The notes: generated by a model not told the origin, from the letters alone. 64,000 nt of DNA from Pseudoflavitalea rhizosphaerae (GCF_003991355.1 NZ_RCSU01000012.1:1-64000), one strand, 5' to 3'. Counted from the first letter of the stretch, positions 1 to 9,201 are shown. Translations and numbers: made by a program.

Positions 1-34
1 TTAATGACATTGCTCGCCGGGAGGCGAGCGACTG
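1..34. repeat. Partial copy of the dispersed GC-rich palindromic repeat
   Basis: The right arm of the repeat described at 60942-61045 is recognisable (CTCGCCGGGAGGCGAGCGACTG, split here as CTCGCCGGGAGG then CGAGCGACTG). The bases before it, ATGACATTG, diverge from the usual AAGTCACTC. The rest of the element is either lost or lies before the window. It sits just 3' of the minus-strand gene ending at 56, as the other copies sit 3' of genes. Confidence 0.75.
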
Positions 35-55
35 GACGCACTCCAATGGATATTT

Positions 56-583
56 TTATTGTTTCTGCGGCCAGGCAGCCAGGTATGCAGAGAGTTTTCT
101 CGTGTATTCCTTTGCGCGTTGCGTGGAAATGGTTTCCATCCCAAACAGTAATACACCCTGGATGATCAGGCTGAGTCCCAATCCAACCCAGAATGTTCGT
201 TCTGTCTGCCCGCGATACAGGATCAGCAACGCAATGCCAATTACCACCAGGCCTATTTCTACAGCCTGGTAGATCACAAATTTCCTGTTCACTTCCTGCA
301 TTCGCGGAAGCTCTTCAGATTTGAGTTGCTGCGGGTTCATATCATATGCATACACCAGACGGACGCGATCAGCATCGCTTCTCTTGTGAATGGCATATCC
401 CACAATACATTCCAGTAAACCCAATACCAGTAGCGGAACAGCAGCCCCTTTGAAGAGGCTCGTTCTGAGAGCGAATAAGAAGATCAATCCTATAAGAATT
501 GCAATCGCTCCAATGATCAACACCATCAGGGCAGCCTGCTTTTCAGCCAGGAAGTACTTTTCAATATCAGCTTTGCTCAACAT
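56..583 (-). CDS. Four-helix membrane protein of unknown function
   Basis: 175 aa. I do not recognise the family. Four hydrophobic segments are visible, at about residues 18-40, 46-65, 103-124 and 131-150, separated by a charged loop (about 68-100) containing R and K/E-rich stretches. The N-terminus is short and charged (MLSKADIEKYF), with no signal peptide, so this is probably a polytopic inner-membrane protein. It lies 38 bp downstream of the glutathione peroxidase gene on the same strand and is likely the last gene of that operon. The start at 583 gives a natural amphipathic N-terminus. A repeat fragment follows its stop. Confidence 0.75.
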   Translation of the reverse strand: MLSKADIEKYFLAEKQAALMVLIIGAIAILIGLIFLFALRTSLFKGAAVPLLVLGLLECIVGYAIHKRSDADRVRLVYAYDMNPQQLKSEELPRMQEVNRKFVIYQAVEIGLVVIGIALLILYRGQTERTFWVGLGLSLIIQGVLLFGMETISTQRAKEYTRKLSAYLAAWPQKQ

Positions 584-621
584 GGAAATGGTATTTGAAT
601 ATGATAGTACGATACCGGCAA

Positions 622-1221
622 TTACGCCGATGCTTTCCTTTCCACGGCAGTCACTACTTCATTACTCAGGGGAGATACGGAGGGATCAAAGTAATCAGTC
701 AGATGACCGTTCTCATCCAACAGGTATTTGGAAAAATTCCAGGTGGGGGCCTGTTCATTCCAACCATTCTCTTCTTTATTCGTCAGCCATTTGTATACCG
801 GATGCTGATCAGTCGCGGGCACTACAACTGATTTTTTTACTAATGGAAAGGTAACACCAAAATTGATCTTACAGAATTGTGCGATCTCCTCATCTGTTCC
901 TTTTTCCTGTTCGTGGAAATCATTGGCGGGAAAACCGATGATCTCCAGGTTACCGGAGAATTTCTTGTACAAAGCCTGCAGATCATCATACTGATTGGTA
1001 TAACCGCAATTGGAAGCTGTGTTCACCAGCAAGAGTTTTTTGCCTTTGTATTGCCCGAGGTTGAGCTCTTTGCCGTTATTGAGTTGCACGCTGAGATCGT
1101 ATATCGAAGTCATCGGTTGATCATTTGTGTTATGCAATACTTTTGAGTTCTTTCCGGTTGCTTTGGTGAGCTTCATCAGCAAAGGATACAGGAATTTCAT
1201 GATGCGCTGCCTGATAGTCAT
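622..1221 (-). CDS. Glutathione peroxidase family thiol peroxidase
   Basis: 199 aa from the ATG at 1221; the frame can be extended to a TTG at 1242, but MTIRQ is the more natural start. Members reduce hydroperoxides, in bacteria usually with thioredoxin rather than glutathione. The peroxidatic residue is cysteine, C72 in NTASNCGYTN, not selenocysteine. The Trp-Asn pair of the catalytic tetrad is present in APTWNF (W161, N162). The second motif reads GFPANDF where canonical enzymes have FPCNQF, so the usual Gln is Asp101. The N-terminal 20 residues are hydrophobic and basic and could be an anchor. It follows the aldehyde dehydrogenase by 31 bp. Confidence 0.93.
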   Translation of the reverse strand: MTIRQRIMKFLYPLLMKLTKATGKNSKVLHNTNDQPMTSIYDLSVQLNNGKELNLGQYKGKKLLLVNTASNCGYTNQYDDLQALYKKFSGNLEIIGFPANDFHEQEKGTDEEIAQFCKINFGVTFPLVKKSVVVPATDQHPVYKWLTNKEENGWNEQAPTWNFSKYLLDENGHLTDYFDPSVSPLSNEVVTAVERKASA

Positions 1222-1252
1222 ACTTGTGGTGTTGTGCAACAAAGTTCCGGGT

Positions 1253-2635
1253 TTACCGGATGATCTTTTTGAATAAATTCATTTTACCCTTGAATGGTGG
1301 GTATTTCATAGCAGGGTCGAACCAGACTGGTGTTTTCATGATGGCCTTCCGGTGTGTGAATGTATCGAAGCCTGTTTTGCCATGGTAGGCGCCGATTCCA
1401 CTACCGCCTCTCCCGCCAAAAGGCAAATGCGGATTGGTGAAATGCCAACTGGTATTGTTCACACAGCCGCCACCGAAAGAAATATTACCGAAGTAATATG
1501 CTTCCTGCTTCTTGCTTTTGGTGAACAGGTAGAGCGCCAGCGGCTCAGGGTTTCTTCCAATGATCTGCAATGCTTCCGATGCATGTTCAAATCCGACCAC
1601 CGGCAATACAGGTCCGAAAATTTCTTCCTGCATCAAAGGAGCATCCATGGGTACATCATCCATTATGGTGGGCTCGATATAAAGTGAATCAGCATCGGTT
1701 TTACCACCATGCAGGATCCGCCCCTGTTGAAGATATGCCTGTATACGTGAGAATTGTTTTGCATTGATGATCCTGCCATAGCCATAATCAGTGGAGGCAT
1801 CGCCTGAATAAAAGTTGATGATAGCTTCTTTCAAAGCATTTACCAGTGCATCTTTCTTGCTGTGATGCACCAGCACATAGTCCGGCGCTATGCACATCTG
1901 TCCGGCATTCGAGAACTTGGTAACTGTAATTCGACGAGCCGCCACCCTGATGTCTGCATCCTCTTCAACAATGGCAGGACTCTTACCGCCCAGCTCCAGC
2001 GTTACGGGCACCAGTTTTTCCGCCGCCATCTTATACACCAGTTTGCCAACTGCGCCGCCACCGGTATAGAACACATGATCGAACCTGAAATTATTCATCA
2101 TCAGTGGCACCACTTCAGCGCCATCTCCTTCCACATACAGAACATATTGGTCTGAGAACACAGAGCGGACCAGTTTTTTCATCACTGATGCTGTGGCTGG
2201 TGCATGCTCACTCGGTTTGAGCACTGCACAATTACCTGCAGCAATGGCGCTGATCAACGGAGCAATAAGCAATTGAAAAGGATAGTTCCAGGCTCCCATG
2301 ATCAAAACCACGCCCAACGGCTCCTGTAGAATATAACTGGATGATGGGAAATTCAGCAGATTGGTGCCGGCAGGCTGAGATTGCATCCATTGCTTCAGGT
2401 GTTTGAGATTGTACCTGATCTCGCTGTGAACAAATCCGGTTTCTGTTACCCAGCTTTCTTCCGGACTTTTTCTGAGATCGGCATAAAGCGCCTGATGAAT
2501 ATCATCTTCAAACTTTTTGATGGCTTCATCCAGTGCTTTCAATTGTTTCACCCGGAACTCATAGGTCCTTGTGGCTCCGCTGTTGAACCAGGCGCGCATT
2601 TGCTGAATGGATTCTGTGATAGTCAATACTGCCAT
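1253..2635 (-). CDS. NAD(P)-dependent aldehyde dehydrogenase
   Basis: 460 aa, the short form typical of class 3/fatty-aldehyde-type ALDHs. The family oxidises aldehydes to carboxylic acids with NAD(P)+. The nucleotide and substrate motifs are in order: MGAWNYPF with N117, the general-base motif LELGGKSP with E214, and the catalytic cysteine C248 in NAGQMCIAP. The C-terminus is basic, as in class 3 enzymes. It is 20 bp downstream of the glycerate kinase gene. An aldehyde such as glyceraldehyde or tartronate semialdehyde is plausible as substrate from context, but a general lipid-aldehyde detoxifier beside a peroxidase fits as well. Confidence 0.95.
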   Translation of the reverse strand: MAVLTITESIQQMRAWFNSGATRTYEFRVKQLKALDEAIKKFEDDIHQALYADLRKSPEESWVTETGFVHSEIRYNLKHLKQWMQSQPAGTNLLNFPSSSYILQEPLGVVLIMGAWNYPFQLLIAPLISAIAAGNCAVLKPSEHAPATASVMKKLVRSVFSDQYVLYVEGDGAEVVPLMMNNFRFDHVFYTGGGAVGKLVYKMAAEKLVPVTLELGGKSPAIVEEDADIRVAARRITVTKFSNAGQMCIAPDYVLVHHSKKDALVNALKEAIINFYSGDASTDYGYGRIINAKQFSRIQAYLQQGRILHGGKTDADSLYIEPTIMDDVPMDAPLMQEEIFGPVLPVVGFEHASEALQIIGRNPEPLALYLFTKSKKQEAYYFGNISFGGGCVNNTSWHFTNPHLPFGGRGGSGIGAYHGKTGFDTFTHRKAIMKTPVWFDPAMKYPPFKGKMNLFKKIIR

Positions 2636-2655
2636 GCAAGCTGTTTGACTGTAAT

Positions 2656-3807
2656 TTACAGGTTTTTACTTTTTCCGTTTTGCAGCGCCAGCAGATTTCC
2701 CAGTTGAATGGCTGTTCGCACGAGGTTCAGCTTTGTGTTGCGAAATGCCTGTTCCAGTTCAGCGGGTTCATTACCAATGGGAAGGATGGCGTCGAAATAA
2801 GTTTCCATCACAGGTTCCTTCATCAGTGGCACTCTGCCGGCCAGACCGATCACAGGTATATTTAATGCACGCGCCCTTAGCGCTACTCCATATGGCGCTT
2901 TACCATGCAGGGTTTGTTCATCAAGACTGCCTTCTCCGGTGATCACCAGGTCAGCCTGCTCCAATGCTTTAATGAAATTGGTCATTTCAAGGAATTCATC
3001 TGTACCGTTCTTCAGTTCTGCATCCAGTAATGTTGCCAGCCCTGCAGCGGTACCACCTGCTGCACCGCCATGTTCCAGGCTTGCCATATCCCTGCCAGTT
3101 TGCTTCAGCACCACATCCCTGAATTGTTGCAGGGCAGCTTCCAGCTTTTCCACGTCTTCTTTGCCGGCTCCTTTCTGTGGGCCAAATACACGGGCTGCAC
3201 CTTGCTCTCCCAATAGTCTGTTCTTCACATCACAGAGAATGATGATGCTGCACTCACGTAAACGTGCATGCGCTTTTGATATATCGACATGGGATAATTT
3301 CTGCAAACGCTCGGGCATGAAGAGCAGTTCCTGACCACTTTTGTCGAGGAAACGATAGCCCAGCGCCTGCAGGATGCCCGAGCCACCATCCACTGTTGCG
3401 CTGCCGCCAATACATAGCAGGATGGAACTGGCTCCCTGGTCCAGTGCATGAGCAATCAGCTCACCCGTTCCGTTGGAGCTGCAATGCAGCGGATCTCTTT
3501 CCGATACCGGCAAAAGCCTTAATCCTGATGCAGCAGCCATTTCGATGATAGCTGTGGCAGTGGAAGGGAGCCAGCCATAAGTGGCTTTTATTTCTTCTGC
3601 TTTGGGGCCCTGCACCACCACTTCAACCGGTCTGGCATTGAGGTGTTGCATCAACAGGGTGGCTGTGCCATCGCCTCCGTCTGCAACAGGAAAGAGCTCA
3701 CAGGTAACCTGCTGATAACTTTGTTCCAGTCCTTCGCGGATAGCGGCTGCCACTTCTTCTGCGTTGAGACTGTTCTTGAATGAATTGGGAGCTATAAGTA
3801 TGCGCAT
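2656..3807 (-). CDS. Glycerate kinase (GlxK/GarK type)
   Basis: 383 aa, the usual length of class II glycerate kinases. They phosphorylate D-glycerate with ATP to 2- or 3-phosphoglycerate, feeding lower glycolysis. Visible motifs are the N-terminal APNSFKNSL (6-14), VADGGDGTAT (41-50), the Gly-rich GGSATVDGGSG near residue 135 and GEGSLDEQTLHGKAP near 295. The gene lies 4 bp from the upstream GntP-type permease, so the two are almost certainly cotranscribed for uptake and phosphorylation of glycerate or a related sugar acid. The family call is firm; whether the product is 2- or 3-phosphoglycerate cannot be read from the sequence. Confidence 0.95.
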   Translation of the reverse strand: MRILIAPNSFKNSLNAEEVAAAIREGLEQSYQQVTCELFPVADGGDGTATLLMQHLNARPVEVVVQGPKAEEIKATYGWLPSTATAIIEMAAASGLRLLPVSERDPLHCSSNGTGELIAHALDQGASSILLCIGGSATVDGGSGILQALGYRFLDKSGQELLFMPERLQKLSHVDISKAHARLRECSIIILCDVKNRLLGEQGAARVFGPQKGAGKEDVEKLEAALQQFRDVVLKQTGRDMASLEHGGAAGGTAAGLATLLDAELKNGTDEFLEMTNFIKALEQADLVITGEGSLDEQTLHGKAPYGVALRARALNIPVIGLAGRVPLMKEPVMETYFDAILPIGNEPAELEQAFRNTKLNLVRTAIQLGNLLALQNGKSKNL

Positions 3808-3811
3808 ATGA

Positions 3812-5161
3812 TCAGTTTAATAAGAAAAATGATAAAATGTACAAAACAAGGAGCGTGGTCAATCCCATCCAAAGAGTTGCCAGGGTATACACGCGCAGCA
3901 TGGAGCGCATATCAAGACCAGAAAATTTCGCGATCACCCAGAAATACGAATCATTGGCATGCGAGATTATCATGGAACCTGCTCCCATTGATAATACCGT
4001 GATCAGTTTACCATTTTCCGAATCCAGTCCCAGGGCTGGCAACAGTGGCAGAACAATCGATGCAGTTGTAATGATGGCTACAGTGGATGAACCCTGTGCC
4101 GTTTTCAATACTGCCGTGAGCAGGAAAGGAAACAACAGTCCAAGACTCGCAAGCGACTCCATGTTTCCCAGATGTTTTCCCAGTCCTGTAGCAGCCAGTA
4201 CAGCTCCGAATGCTCCGCCACCACCTATGATCACAAGGATCCCACCTGCTTTTTCGGCACTTTCCGTTAACAGCTTACCAACCTTTTCCCTTTTCCAGTT
4301 CCTGCCTGCTGCAAAAGCCAGCAATACACCAATGGATAAAGCCACTTCCGGCATTCCGATTACATTGATTATTGTATGCCAGCCTGTATTGGCAGTTTGT
4401 TTCATCACAAAGAAAGAATGCAGCGCAATCAACAAAATGGGAACAATCACCGGCAGGAAGGCCGCCACCACGGATGGCCTGGCAATCACTGACTCCTCAG
4501 ATTGATGTTTCACAGAAGTTATCTGCCCGTTGGATTCCCCAGGCCATTTCTTTCCGGCATATAACGCCCACCAGTAACCGACCAACATGGCAGGAATGGC
4601 AACCAGCAAACCAATACTGATCAGCTTCCCAAATTCAACGCCAATGGTTCCTGCTGCAGCCGCTGCGCCAGGATGAGGCGGCAACAGGCAATGCACTGAA
4701 TACAGCGCAGTTGCCAGTGTTACAGCCATCACAGACATGGCTATTCCGGTTTTCCTGGCAATCGACTGGTTCAATCCACTGAGAACGATATAACCTGAAT
4801 CACAGAATATCGGAAGGCCCACAATAAAGCCGGTAAGGCTCATGGCCAGTGGCGCCCGCTTTTCACCTGTTTTACGTAGAATGAAATCTGCCATCACACG
4901 GGTACAGCCAGTATGCTCCAGCAATCCTCCCAGGGTTGCTCCCAGTATAATCACGAAGCCTAGTGAGCGCATGATATTCCCAAAGCCATCTTTGGAATGT
5001 TTCAGAATATCAGCTACAGGCATTTGTACGCCAACACCTACCACAAAACAGGCAAGTAATAAGGCAAAAAAAGCATGAACGCGATATCGTGCGGTCAGGA
5101 TAATGATCAGTACTATTCCCAGGATAAGGCAAATCAGTACCTGCAAAAAAGTTGGGGTCAT
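3812..5161 (-). CDS. GntP-family gluconate/glycerate:H+ symporter
   Basis: 449 aa and very hydrophobic, with about 12-13 membrane segments. It is the GntP type: the N-terminus is hydrophobic from residue 5, with IILGATLGGLLEHTG near residue 75, LPPHPGAAAAAG near 160 and ILVIIGGGGAFGAVL in the second half. Members import gluconate, glycerate or other hydroxy acids with protons across the inner membrane. The next gene, 4 bp downstream, is a glycerate kinase, so glycerate is the likeliest substrate. It is the first gene of a minus-strand run of five. A weak -7 match lies upstream but no clear promoter. Confidence 0.93.
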   Translation of the reverse strand: MTPTFLQVLICLILGIVLIIILTARYRVHAFFALLLACFVVGVGVQMPVADILKHSKDGFGNIMRSLGFVIILGATLGGLLEHTGCTRVMADFILRKTGEKRAPLAMSLTGFIVGLPIFCDSGYIVLSGLNQSIARKTGIAMSVMAVTLATALYSVHCLLPPHPGAAAAAGTIGVEFGKLISIGLLVAIPAMLVGYWWALYAGKKWPGESNGQITSVKHQSEESVIARPSVVAAFLPVIVPILLIALHSFFVMKQTANTGWHTIINVIGMPEVALSIGVLLAFAAGRNWKREKVGKLLTESAEKAGGILVIIGGGGAFGAVLAATGLGKHLGNMESLASLGLLFPFLLTAVLKTAQGSSTVAIITTASIVLPLLPALGLDSENGKLITVLSMGAGSMIISHANDSYFWVIAKFSGLDMRSMLRVYTLATLWMGLTTLLVLYILSFFLLN

Positions 5162-5344
5162 GGAGGCTTATTTCTGAAAAAGATACTTAAATTAACAGTA
5201 CAAGCCTTAACTGTAGATCAAACTCCCCAAAACTTACAGTTCACTTCCCTTCCACCATGATTTACTGCTCTGCTTCCTGCCGGAACAAGATTTTTCTCTG
5301 CAACATTGCAATGTTTGTACTCTCTAACTTTTAAAAACATAAAT

Positions 5345-5677
5345 ATGAAATTCAGATCCGGTTCTTTTATGCTCCTGCTGATGGTGCTCACCACCTTTGC
5401 TGAAGCGGCACCTAACAGCACCGATCCCATCAGGACTAAAAAAGAAGTGGCTGCCATGACCACTTCCGAAAAGGAAGCAAGGGTTGCCGCCATCATCAAA
5501 AGGGTAGAGGAAATCAAAGCCATGGACAGATCGAAACTTTCCGGCTCGGAACGAAAAGAGCTCAGGAAAGAATTAAGATCCCTCAATAAGGAAGCTAAGA
5601 TATTCGGCAGAGGTGGCATCTATCTTTCCGTAGGTGCAATACTGGTGATCATACTTATTCTGATATTGATCCTGTAA
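5345..5677 (+). CDS. Small exported protein with C-terminal membrane anchor
   Basis: 110 aa from the ATG at 5345; an upstream TTG in frame (5306) would add 13 residues before the signal peptide and is unlikely. The layout is a signal peptide (about 1-21, ending AEA), a charged helical region rich in K, R and E (about 28-85) with coiled-coil character, and a C-terminal hydrophobic helix of Ile and Leu (about 92-110) ending at the very C-terminus. Proteins of this layout are common in Bacteroidota and have no known role. Its last 105 bp overlap the 3' end of the convergent HEPN gene. Confidence 0.8.
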   Translation: MKFRSGSFMLLLMVLTTFAEAAPNSTDPIRTKKEVAAMTTSEKEARVAAIIKRVEEIKAMDRSKLSGSERKELRKELRSLNKEAKIFGRGGIYLSVGAILVIILILILIL

Positions 5678-6607
5678 GATATTACCAACAGGTTTTTGCT
5701 CCTGCAATTTGCTCCGGCTTCCCCGCCCGGCTTTTTTTAGTTTGCCGGGCCGGGATGGCCAGGGCACAGCAGCTTCTTCCACCATACCAGGCGAGAAGTC
5801 TGCATCCGGGCAAAACCTGCGTACCAGCTTTTCCACCCTGCCAGCCAGGACCAGTATCTGTTCTTCCGAGATCACATAATCTTCTTTATACCGGCCATGT
5901 ATATACGCTTTTTGCAATAAACGGAATAATTCAAGGTCCTCTGCAGTAGCTCGGGGAAAAATACTATTCAATGCATTTCCCATCATAGTAGAATATCGCA
6001 AAAGCTTATCGATATTATGTGTACCCGTTCTTAGACCGGTGCTTTGCAACACGAATGACATGCAAGCGTGTTCAGTAGCCTGGTGCAGGAGAAAAGCAGC
6101 CAGGCTAAACTGTTTCCTTTCTATGAATTGCCTTGCCCCGGAAAGGAAAGCAACGCTGCGATCATAGCCATTCAGTGCTTGTGTTTCCTGGTTAACAAGG
6201 TGTTCCTTTAATTGGTCGTAACCGGGAGCCGGCAGATGGGTGATCCCTGCATTGTACAATAGTGGCGCCTTATTCACTACCTGGATGGCGAAAGCCTGGC
6301 CGGCCTTCAACCATTGATAGAATGCTTTTACAGGATGTACAATCAGGTTAACAGGCATGCGAAAACGGTTACGCTGTTCCAGCATATCCTGGATAACATC
6401 ATCTGACCTTTTCTCTCCCGGCCTCGTGAGCAATAAAAGAAAATATCCTGCAGCAGGTTCCTCTCCATGAAAAAAGGGACGGAAGATGGAATTGACCGGC
6501 AGGTTGTCCGTAGCAACTCCCAAAAGATAAATCTTATCGGTGGCCACTGCCTGATGCAGTGTTCTCACCAGTTGATCCAGTGTTGGAGATGGTTGATATT
6601 GTAACAT
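5573..6607 (-). CDS. HEPN domain protein with N-terminal nucleotidyltransferase-like region
   Basis: 344 aa. Residues about 145-268 match a HEPN helical domain: FSLAAFLLHQATEHA (167-181), then THNIDKLLRY, and LLQKAYIHGRYKEDY (230-244) near its end. Residues 10-120 resemble the minimal nucleotidyltransferase-type domain that accompanies such HEPN domains in Bacteroidota, but I see no intact GSxxxxxxDxD motif, so it may be inactive. The HEPN RNase motif RxxxxH is not obvious either. The tail from about 275 is low-complexity and basic and runs antisense to the small plus-strand gene ending at 5677. It pairs with the gene 9 bp upstream. Confidence 0.85.
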   Translation of the reverse strand: MLQYQPSPTLDQLVRTLHQAVATDKIYLLGVATDNLPVNSIFRPFFHGEEPAAGYFLLLLTRPGEKRSDDVIQDMLEQRNRFRMPVNLIVHPVKAFYQWLKAGQAFAIQVVNKAPLLYNAGITHLPAPGYDQLKEHLVNQETQALNGYDRSVAFLSGARQFIERKQFSLAAFLLHQATEHACMSFVLQSTGLRTGTHNIDKLLRYSTMMGNALNSIFPRATAEDLELFRLLQKAYIHGRYKEDYVISEEQILVLAGRVEKLVRRFCPDADFSPGMVEEAAVPWPSRPGKLKKAGRGSRSKLQEQKPVGNILQDQYQNKYDHQYCTYGKIDATSAEYLSFLIEGS

Positions 6608-6616
6608 AGAACTGGT

Positions 6617-6937
6617 TTATTCGGATGAATGATTTTTTTTGTGCTGCGACTTACGCATTGATGCAGGCAGGTCTTTACGTACAATCATATAGGCTGCCTC
6701 CGACATCAGTTCCAGATTGCGGTAAAAGAACAGCAGATCACTCCGGTCACTGGGAGATTCAAACTGATCACCATCCGAAGTCATTGCTGCTTCTATCCAT
6801 TGCCAGAGCAGATGACGAATGTCATCGAGATGATAAGTTGTAAAGAACTCGAGGATAACAGCTGAAGGATTCTTCTTCTGCTCCCTGGTCAGACGCACAG
6901 GTTTGTTGAAGAACTTAGTTCTTTTATTTTCATGCAT
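6617..6937 (-). CDS. Conserved small protein of unknown function paired with HEPN gene
   Basis: 106 aa from the ATG at 6937 (MHENKRTKFF); the frame extends upstream to 7000 but that part is not convincing. It is soluble and largely alpha-helical, with a basic start, RLTREQKKNPSAVILEFFTTYHLDD in mid-protein (written here only to 6-28 as position), two Trp near residue 45, and a basic C-terminus. I do not recognise the domain. It ends 9 bp before the HEPN gene, so the two are cotranscribed and may act together. The 241 bp upstream to tadA hold the divergent promoters. Confidence 0.75.
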   Translation of the reverse strand: MHENKRTKFFNKPVRLTREQKKNPSAVILEFFTTYHLDDIRHLLWQWIEAAMTSDGDQFESPSDRSDLLFFYRNLELMSEAAYMIVRKDLPASMRKSQHKKNHSSE

Positions 6938-7178
6938 AAAATTATTTTTAATGAATGAAAGAGTTTCTTTCAATAAAATTGAAAGGCAAAACCTAATCAT
7001 GTAGAAAATCTGTGGTAGAAGGTACCTGTGGTCCTGAAGAAACTGGCAACGACCTTATCGTTACCGGAGTACTAACGCTTAATTATACACGCAATTTAGT
7101 AATTAATAAACAGACTGCCAAAAATTTTAGCATTTAAGTTTTACACATTCTCACTGAACTGAATCTTACCTTAGCGGC

Positions 7179-7622
7179 ATGTCCAGTACAGACGAACAAT
7201 ATATGCGTCAGGCGCTCCGTGAAGCGCAACGCGCTTATGAAGCCGGAGAGATTCCTGTTGGCGCCATTGTGGTGATGAACAATCGCATTATTGCCAAAGG
7301 ATATAACCAGGTGGAATTATTAAAAGATCCCACCGCTCATGCAGAGATCATTGCACTTACTTCCGCATTCAATTTTCTCGGCGCCAAATACCTGCCGGAC
7401 GCTACGCTGTATGTTACTGTTGAGCCCTGCCTGATGTGCACCGGTGCTTTGTTCTGGAGCAAGATCAGCCGGATAGTATGGGGCGCCGATGATGAAAAGA
7501 ACGGGCATCAGCGTATCACCGGTGAGAACTGGCCCTTCCATCCAAAGACCACCATCACAAAAGGCATACTGAAAGAAGAATGCGCTGAACTGATGAAGAA
7601 CTTCTTTAAAGACCGCAGATAA
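7179..7622 (+). CDS. tadA: tRNA-specific adenosine deaminase TadA
   Basis: 147 aa, the normal length. It deaminates A34 to inosine in the anticodon of tRNA-Arg(ACG). The zinc-binding and catalytic motifs are intact: HAE at 54-56 (H54 ligand, E56 proton shuttle) and PCLMC at 83-87 (C84 and C87 ligands). The N-terminus has the usual MRQALREAQRAYEAGEIPVG pattern. It stands alone on the plus strand. A -7-like TACCTTAG lies about 12 bp before the start, so the leader is very short. A strong hairpin follows its stop. Confidence 0.96.
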   Translation: MSSTDEQYMRQALREAQRAYEAGEIPVGAIVVMNNRIIAKGYNQVELLKDPTAHAEIIALTSAFNFLGAKYLPDATLYVTVEPCLMCTGALFWSKISRIVWGADDEKNGHQRITGENWPFHPKTTITKGILKEECAELMKNFFKDRR

Positions 7623-7626
7623 GAAA

Positions 7627-7647
7627 AGCGGGGCATGAAGCCCCGCT
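7627..7647. terminator. Bidirectional terminator hairpin between tadA and susD
   Basis: AGCGGGGC, a 5-nt loop ATGAA, then GCCCCGCT: a perfect 8-bp GC-rich stem between two convergent genes. A four-A run precedes it, giving a short U tract on the minus strand. Confidence 0.75.
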
Positions 7648-7678
7648 AACCAAACATGCTATAAATATACCTAACTGC

Positions 7679-9190
7679 TCAGGGTTTGTCCCACCACACG
7701 CGTCCCTTCAGATCATCTTTTCCATTAAGCCCCGGCTGGTTCTGTACAGCATTGACATAATTCTCACCATTGATGTTCTGTTCCTTTACAGGGTAACCCT
7801 GTCTGCGTGGAATGGGTGTGTTATTGTTGTTGGGCGCAGGGGTCAGTACAGGGAATCCTGTTCTTCTCCATTCTGCCCAGGCTTCATAACCATTTGAATA
7901 AAGATGTAACCAGCGCTGATAACCGATCCTCTTTAAGGCATCGGCCGGCGTGTAGGCAACTTCAGGTTGTGCCAGGTACACGGCCAATCCGGTGGTATCT
8001 CCAACATCAGCTTTGTTGTATGGAATTGGTTCCACCTGTTTTTGCACATCGTCATCATAATCTTCATAACTATTCCGGACCCATTGACGAATTGAAGCTT
8101 CAACACCGGCTTTATAGTGTTGTTCAGCCACTGCATCGCCGCCACCGATCCAGTTGATCTTCGCTCCCTCTGCCAATGCAAATTTAACCTGGGCATTGGT
8201 AAGGATATAACAGGGAGCATTTTGCGTTCGTATATGCACACCCGTGAGAGAAACTGTTGAAGTGGGCACCTGCCCCACAGCATTTCCATCGAGTCCGTAT
8301 GGAACGCCTTTATATCCCTTCGAACCATCCTTCACTGTATCTGCAAAAATAGGCAGGCGTGGATCGTTAAGGTCCTTCAAATAATCAACAATGGGCTCGC
8401 TGGCCCAATACCAGGCCCGGTTCTGAACGGTGAACACATAGTACCAATAACTTTGATTGGCAGCATTGGGTAGGTGAACAAACACTGCGCTTTCTGCATT
8501 ATCGTCTATGATATCCGATGCTGCCGCATCGGCAAATTCAGGTTTACCTTTTGCTTCATCGATCTTTGAAAGGCGAAGCGCCATGATGAGCCTCATGGAA
8601 TTGGCCAGTTTTTTCCAGCTGCTCATATCCCCTTTGAAAAGTATATCGCCTTTAACGGGATCCGCATCACTGATCTGTGCGGCTGCTTCTTTCAGTTCTT
8701 TCAGCAGATCATAGTAAATATCCTTCTGACTGGTATAGGCAGGTGTGAAATTCTCTTTTCCCTGCAATGCTTCTGAATAAGGGATATCTCCCCAGCGATC
8801 TGTGGCATGCCAGTAGAACCAGGCGCGCAGGATACGGGCCACGGCAATCTGATTATCTTTGGAACCCTCAGTAATGTTGAACTCCTTTGTTTCGAGGATC
8901 GTTTTCAGGTTCATCAAGGCACCTGAATAGATTCCGTAAAAATCGAAATTGACAGTCAGGTACCTGCTGGCATCGGTATAAGGTTTTTCCGACCAGTACT
9001 GTGCATACAGGTTGGGTGTAGGGGCTTCGAGATATGACGGTATCTGGTTGATAGCGTATGTGAGTAACTGTGAGTTTGCAGCCTTCGCCGGCAGGTTGGG
9101 GTTGATATTGAGATCATCTTCAAATTTGGTACAACCTGTTCCCATTACCAGCAATACCGCAATCAGTTGGATGAATGTTGATTTTTTCAT
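7679..9190 (-). CDS. SusD/RagB-like outer-membrane nutrient-binding lipoprotein
   Basis: 503 aa. The signal peptide ends in a lipobox with C20 (VMGTGC), so it is an outer-membrane lipoprotein. The body has the SusD-like helical pattern: LNINPNLPAK after the signal, ILRAWFYWHATDRWGDIPYSEAL near 115-140, and a C-terminal RRQGYPVKEQN/VWWDKP ending typical of the SusD-like-2 group. Such proteins cap the SusC porin and capture oligosaccharides or peptides. It lies 11 bp after susC, the classic order. The ligand cannot be inferred from the sequence; no glycoside hydrolase is adjacent. Confidence 0.95.
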   Translation of the reverse strand: MKKSTFIQLIAVLLVMGTGCTKFEDDLNINPNLPAKAANSQLLTYAINQIPSYLEAPTPNLYAQYWSEKPYTDASRYLTVNFDFYGIYSGALMNLKTILETKEFNITEGSKDNQIAVARILRAWFYWHATDRWGDIPYSEALQGKENFTPAYTSQKDIYYDLLKELKEAAAQISDADPVKGDILFKGDMSSWKKLANSMRLIMALRLSKIDEAKGKPEFADAAASDIIDDNAESAVFVHLPNAANQSYWYYVFTVQNRAWYWASEPIVDYLKDLNDPRLPIFADTVKDGSKGYKGVPYGLDGNAVGQVPTSTVSLTGVHIRTQNAPCYILTNAQVKFALAEGAKINWIGGGDAVAEQHYKAGVEASIRQWVRNSYEDYDDDVQKQVEPIPYNKADVGDTTGLAVYLAQPEVAYTPADALKRIGYQRWLHLYSNGYEAWAEWRRTGFPVLTPAPNNNNTPIPRRQGYPVKEQNINGENYVNAVQNQPGLNGKDDLKGRVWWDKP

Positions 9191-9201
9191 GATGGTAATT
9201 T

